A DNA stretch of 45,127 bases. It comes from Chitinophagaceae bacterium (GTDB lineage: Bacteria; Bacteroidota; Bacteroidia; Chitinophagales; Chitinophagaceae). Positions 42,798 to 45,127 of the stretch are shown here, in pieces. The stretch lies in NCBI GenBank assembly GCA_023251255.1, contig JAHEZD010000017.1, positions 1 to 45,127 on the forward strand, in the 5' to 3' direction. The position numbers and the translations under genes were made by a program. Below the pieces are notes generated by a model. It had not been told where the DNA came from. It was given only the letters and a program-made list of their open reading frames with translations, and ran no database searches. Position 1 is the first letter of the stretch, and every line of letters starts with the position of its first letter.

Positions 42798-42821
42798 AAA
42801 ATCGTTGTTAGTATTTTTAAA

Positions 42822-43607
42822 TTAAACAGCGTAGGTAAATTTCTTTTGCAGTGCCATGAATATCTTGTCAAGCACCAGCCCAACCACGCCGATGACAATG
42901 ATGGCTACCAGAATTTTCGCAACGCTACCACCATTGAACCCTTCTTCCCAAACAAAGTAGCCAAGTCCCATTCCACCGCTCAACATCTCGCCTGCAACAA
43001 TTACCATCCATGCCACACCAACAGACAACCTCAATCCAGTAACAATATGTGACAAGCTATAGGGCAGCAGTATCCTAATTAAATATTTCCATTTAGAGAA
43101 CCCAAATGCTTTACTTACATTTTTATGGTCCTGGGGAATATGTGAAGCACCAAAAGCTGCATTCAACAATGTGGGCCATAAGGAGCAAATGAATATCATG
43201 AAGATGCTTGCCTGTGGAGAATCTTTAAAGATTGCAAGCCCCAATGGGAACCATGCCAACGGAGAAACTGGCCTTAATATTTGTACCATTGGGTTAACAA
43301 TGCCCATGGCAATTTTACTTGAACCTATCAATAATCCTAAAGGAATAGCAATAAAGCTGCCCAATCCAAAACCAATACCAACCCGTTTTAAGGAACTGAT
43401 GAGTTTAGTGCCAATTCCTTTATAATCCGGGTCATCCTGCATGGGATTCTTTATCACTTCCTTAAACACCACCCATGTTTCTTTTGGTGTTGGGATTTCA
43501 TGTTTGGTGAGATGGGAAACCAGTTCCCATATACCGCCCATTAAAGCCATACCACACAAAAAATAGAGGATGGATGTGAGTGTTTTTATGGAGAAAATAT
43601 TTTTCAT
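42822..43607 (-). CDS. nrtB: Nitrate ABC transporter permease
   Basis: 261 residues from ATG 43605-43607 (MKNIFSIKTLTSILYFLCG). Five to six membrane spans and the binding-protein-dependent permease EAA-type loop (NVSKAFGFSKWKYLIRILLPYSL). WFPLGLAIF and GVAWMVIVAGEML fit NrtB/SsuC/CmpB. Downstream of nrtA by 148 bases and upstream of nrtD. Confidence 0.92.
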   Translation of the reverse strand: MKNIFSIKTLTSILYFLCGMALMGGIWELVSHLTKHEIPTPKETWVVFKEVIKNPMQDDPDYKGIGTKLISSLKRVGIGFGLGSFIAIPLGLLIGSSKIAMGIVNPMVQILRPVSPLAWFPLGLAIFKDSPQASIFMIFICSLWPTLLNAAFGASHIPQDHKNVSKAFGFSKWKYLIRILLPYSLSHIVTGLRLSVGVAWMVIVAGEMLSGGMGLGYFVWEEGFNGGSVAKILVAIIVIGVVGLVLDKIFMALQKKFTYAV

Positions 43608-43627
43608 GTTGTTTGTTTTTTGATTTT

Positions 43628-43665
43628 GCGAGTGATAGTTATGAAGGTTCATCCCTGCCACTCGC
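43628..43665. promoter_or_regulatory. Intercistronic hairpin between nrtA and nrtB
   Basis: GCGAGTG (43628-43634) pairs with CACTCGC (43659-43665). Such a stem within a binding-protein/permease message often protects the upstream part or slows downstream expression; that role is inference. Confidence 0.4.
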
Positions 43666-43755
43666 TATTCTTAAAGCTGAACAAATAACTAACTGTACAG
43701 AGGAGTGTGGCACAACAGAAGTTCAATGCATGTTCCTCTGTTGGCAGCTACTCCA

Positions 43756-44993
43756 TTATCTTTTTGTCGTTTTCAAATAAGTTGCTATGTTGTTTGGATC
43801 AAACGAAACATCATAGGTTGTTTTAAAAGCCTGCATATCTGGCTGTACTGGTACAGCCATTTCCTTGGCTACTTCTGCAAACAGATCACTCATCACCAAC
43901 TTATCAGCAAGGGCCTTGTAAGCAGGTTCTGCTTTCAGCAGACCAAATCTTACATACTGTGCCATGAACCACATGGCATGTGATTTACGGGGCATGTTCA
44001 CAATACCATTGTTGTAGAAAGTCATGTAATCGTCTTTGTACTTTTGTACACCAAGGTCGCAGCCCAAATCGTTTGAACCCATGAGCCTTGCTTCTATCAC
44101 TTGCAATGGGGCATTTACATAATTTGGTTTTGTCAACCAGCTTGCAGCCTTCTTCCTATTGCTCATCACATCCAACCATTTGCATGCTTCAATGATAGCT
44201 TTCATTACTTTTTTCAGGTCTTCCTTGTTTGCAGCAAAGGCATTGTTTACCACTAAAGCTTTTTCAGGATGGTTCTTCCAGATATCCTGCGAAGCAATAT
44301 GTGTGAAGCCAATATTTTGTGAAGCAGCAACACCGTTCCAAGGTTCGCCAACACAGTAGCCTTCCATGTTATCCACCTTCATATTGGCTACCATTTGTGG
44401 AGGGGGGATGGTAATGATACCAACAGATTTTTGATTGATGCCTGCAGCAGCCATCCAGTTACGCAACCATATATCATGCGTACCTCCAGGGAAAGTCATA
44501 GCGAAGTGACTTCCTTGCGGCTCTGCACATTCTTGACAGCAGCGGCTACTTTGCCCACTTCTTTAAAGCCAACCAGACCACAAAAATCTTTTGATAGCGT
44601 AATGCCTTGACCATTGTTGTTCAGCACCATGGCAATCTTCATTTCGCTGCCAGCCTTTCCGCCAATGCCTGTGTAAACAGAGAAGGGCATGGAGAATAAA
44701 CAATGGGCACCGTCTATTTCGCCATTTAAAATTTTATCCCTTACCACGGCCCATGAAGCTTCCTTTTCAAGCTCCACATCCACGCCATATTTTGCAAAAA
44801 GCCCCAACTCTTTTGCCACAATCAATGGGGCACAATCCGTTAATGGAATGAAGCCTAGCTTAATTTTTTTGCCAGCTGCACCTGCAACATTCTTTATAGG
44901 TGTATTGGGATTCAACCTAAACGAGGTAGCCATTGTAAACAGCATTGCCAGCAAGGCAACTACTGTTGATTTTTTTATGATGGAAGAGAACAT
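43756..44993 (-). pseudogene. nrtA: Nitrate ABC transporter substrate-binding protein, split by a one-base frameshift
   Basis: Two overlapping frames encode consecutive parts of one NrtA-like protein. The first (44496-44993) starts with a signal peptide (MFSSIIKKSTVVALLAMLFTMATS) and runs KLGFIPLTDCAPLIVAKELGLFAKYGV to ...KNVQSRKEVTSL-stop. The second (43756-44499) continues MTFPGGTHDIWLRNWMAAAGI ... DNMEGYCVGEPWNGVAA to the end. One extra A in the + strand GCGAAGTGAC (44501-44510) would restore ...EVTFAMTFPGG..., the expected NrtA/CmpA sequence, and a protein of about 412 residues. Everything else is intact, so this is either a very recent mutation or a sequencing error in an A-run. Without it the ABC importer has no binding protein. 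Confidence 0.88.
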
Positions 44994-45016
44994 AGTATAA
45001 GTTTTAGGAGTTAAGG

Positions 45017-45127
45017 TTATTGTTTGATGGCAACTGGTTTGGTATAGAAAAAGTCAGGTGTAAATTTCAGCATGGCATAAAACCATGTACCTGATTTTCG
45101 ATAGGTATCTGCCACTGCATCTGTTGT
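45017..45127 (-). CDS. C-terminal end of an outer-membrane-like protein (partial, start beyond window)
   Basis: The last 36 codons of a minus-strand gene, ending ...SGTWFYAMLKFTPDFFYTKPVAIKQ, with the stop TAA at 45017-45019, 23 bases before the nrtA start. The alternating aromatic strand suggests an outer-membrane barrel or a periplasmic beta protein; identity cannot be decided from this fragment. The close spacing indicates it belongs to the nitrate-uptake operon, perhaps as a porin. Confidence 0.6.
   Translation of the reverse strand, partial: TTDAVADTYRKSGTWFYAMLKFTPDFFYTKPVAIKQ

Overview
The window looks like chromosomal DNA of a Bacteroidota bacterium, most likely Chitinophagaceae-like. 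Reasons: two proteins with type IX secretion (T9SS) C-terminal sorting domains, a TonB-dependent receptor with a carboxypeptidase-like N-terminal domain, a RemB/Wzi-like outer-membrane barrel pair, promoters of the -33 TTG / -7 TAnnTTTG type, and scarce Shine-Dalgarno sequences. No phage, transposase, integrase or CRISPR array was seen.

Layout. 1-2.1 kb: two tandem paralogous outer-membrane barrel genes (the first cut by the window edge). 2.2-9.7 kb: dihydroorotase, a MutS-like ATPase, a LytTR response regulator, a stand-alone cobalamin-binding protein, and an ABC ATPase with a large membrane partner. 9.7-15.5 kb: gltX, an ARPP-1-type secreted protein, a polysaccharide deacetylase carrying an in-frame low-complexity insertion, homogentisate dioxygenase and a DUF4920-like OB-fold protein. 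15.8-18.9 kb: the translation cluster tRNA-Thr(TGT)-Tyr-Gly-Thr(GGT)-tuf-tRNA-Trp-secE-nusG, all on the minus strand, ending in a terminator after nusG instead of continuing into rplK. 19-24 kb: small lipoprotein, four-TM protein, metzincin-like lipoprotein, WD40-like propeller, TPR lipoprotein, rpe. 24.2-31.8 kb: a cell-surface block (YadA-head-repeat/S74 protein, two T9SS cargo proteins whose 3' ends and downstream hairpins are a duplicated segment, a TonB-dependent receptor).

31.9-45.1 kb is a nitrate-assimilation island: an alpha-proteobacterial-type 5-aminolevulinate synthase, a SelW/Rdx-like protein, MobA, then a long minus-strand run (an outer-membrane-like protein cut by the window edge, nrtA split by a one-base frameshift, nrtB, nrtD, narK, a NasA::NirB-like::BFD fusion nitrate reductase, a nitrate-reductase-associated protein, and a nitrite-reductase-like protein ending in a rubredoxin). 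Together these would import nitrate by two routes (ABC and MFS), reduce it with NAD(P)H on a single self-contained polypeptide, supply the molybdenum cofactor nucleotide (MobA) and perhaps tetrapyrrole for siroheme (ALAS). No canonical siroheme nitrite reductase is visible inside the window. The rubredoxin-tipped protein is the least explained member and the best candidate for new biochemistry.

A second theme is non-coding: intergenic regions are full of short-word repeat clusters in facing orientations (especially between the tRNA/tuf/secE genes), a dispersed REP-like imperfect palindrome built on the word TTGAGCTTGTCGAAA (five places), one of which sits inside a 125-bp MITE-like element with 16-bp terminal inverted repeats and a possible 5-bp target duplication, and in-frame low-complexity insertions of the same style inside two protein genes.
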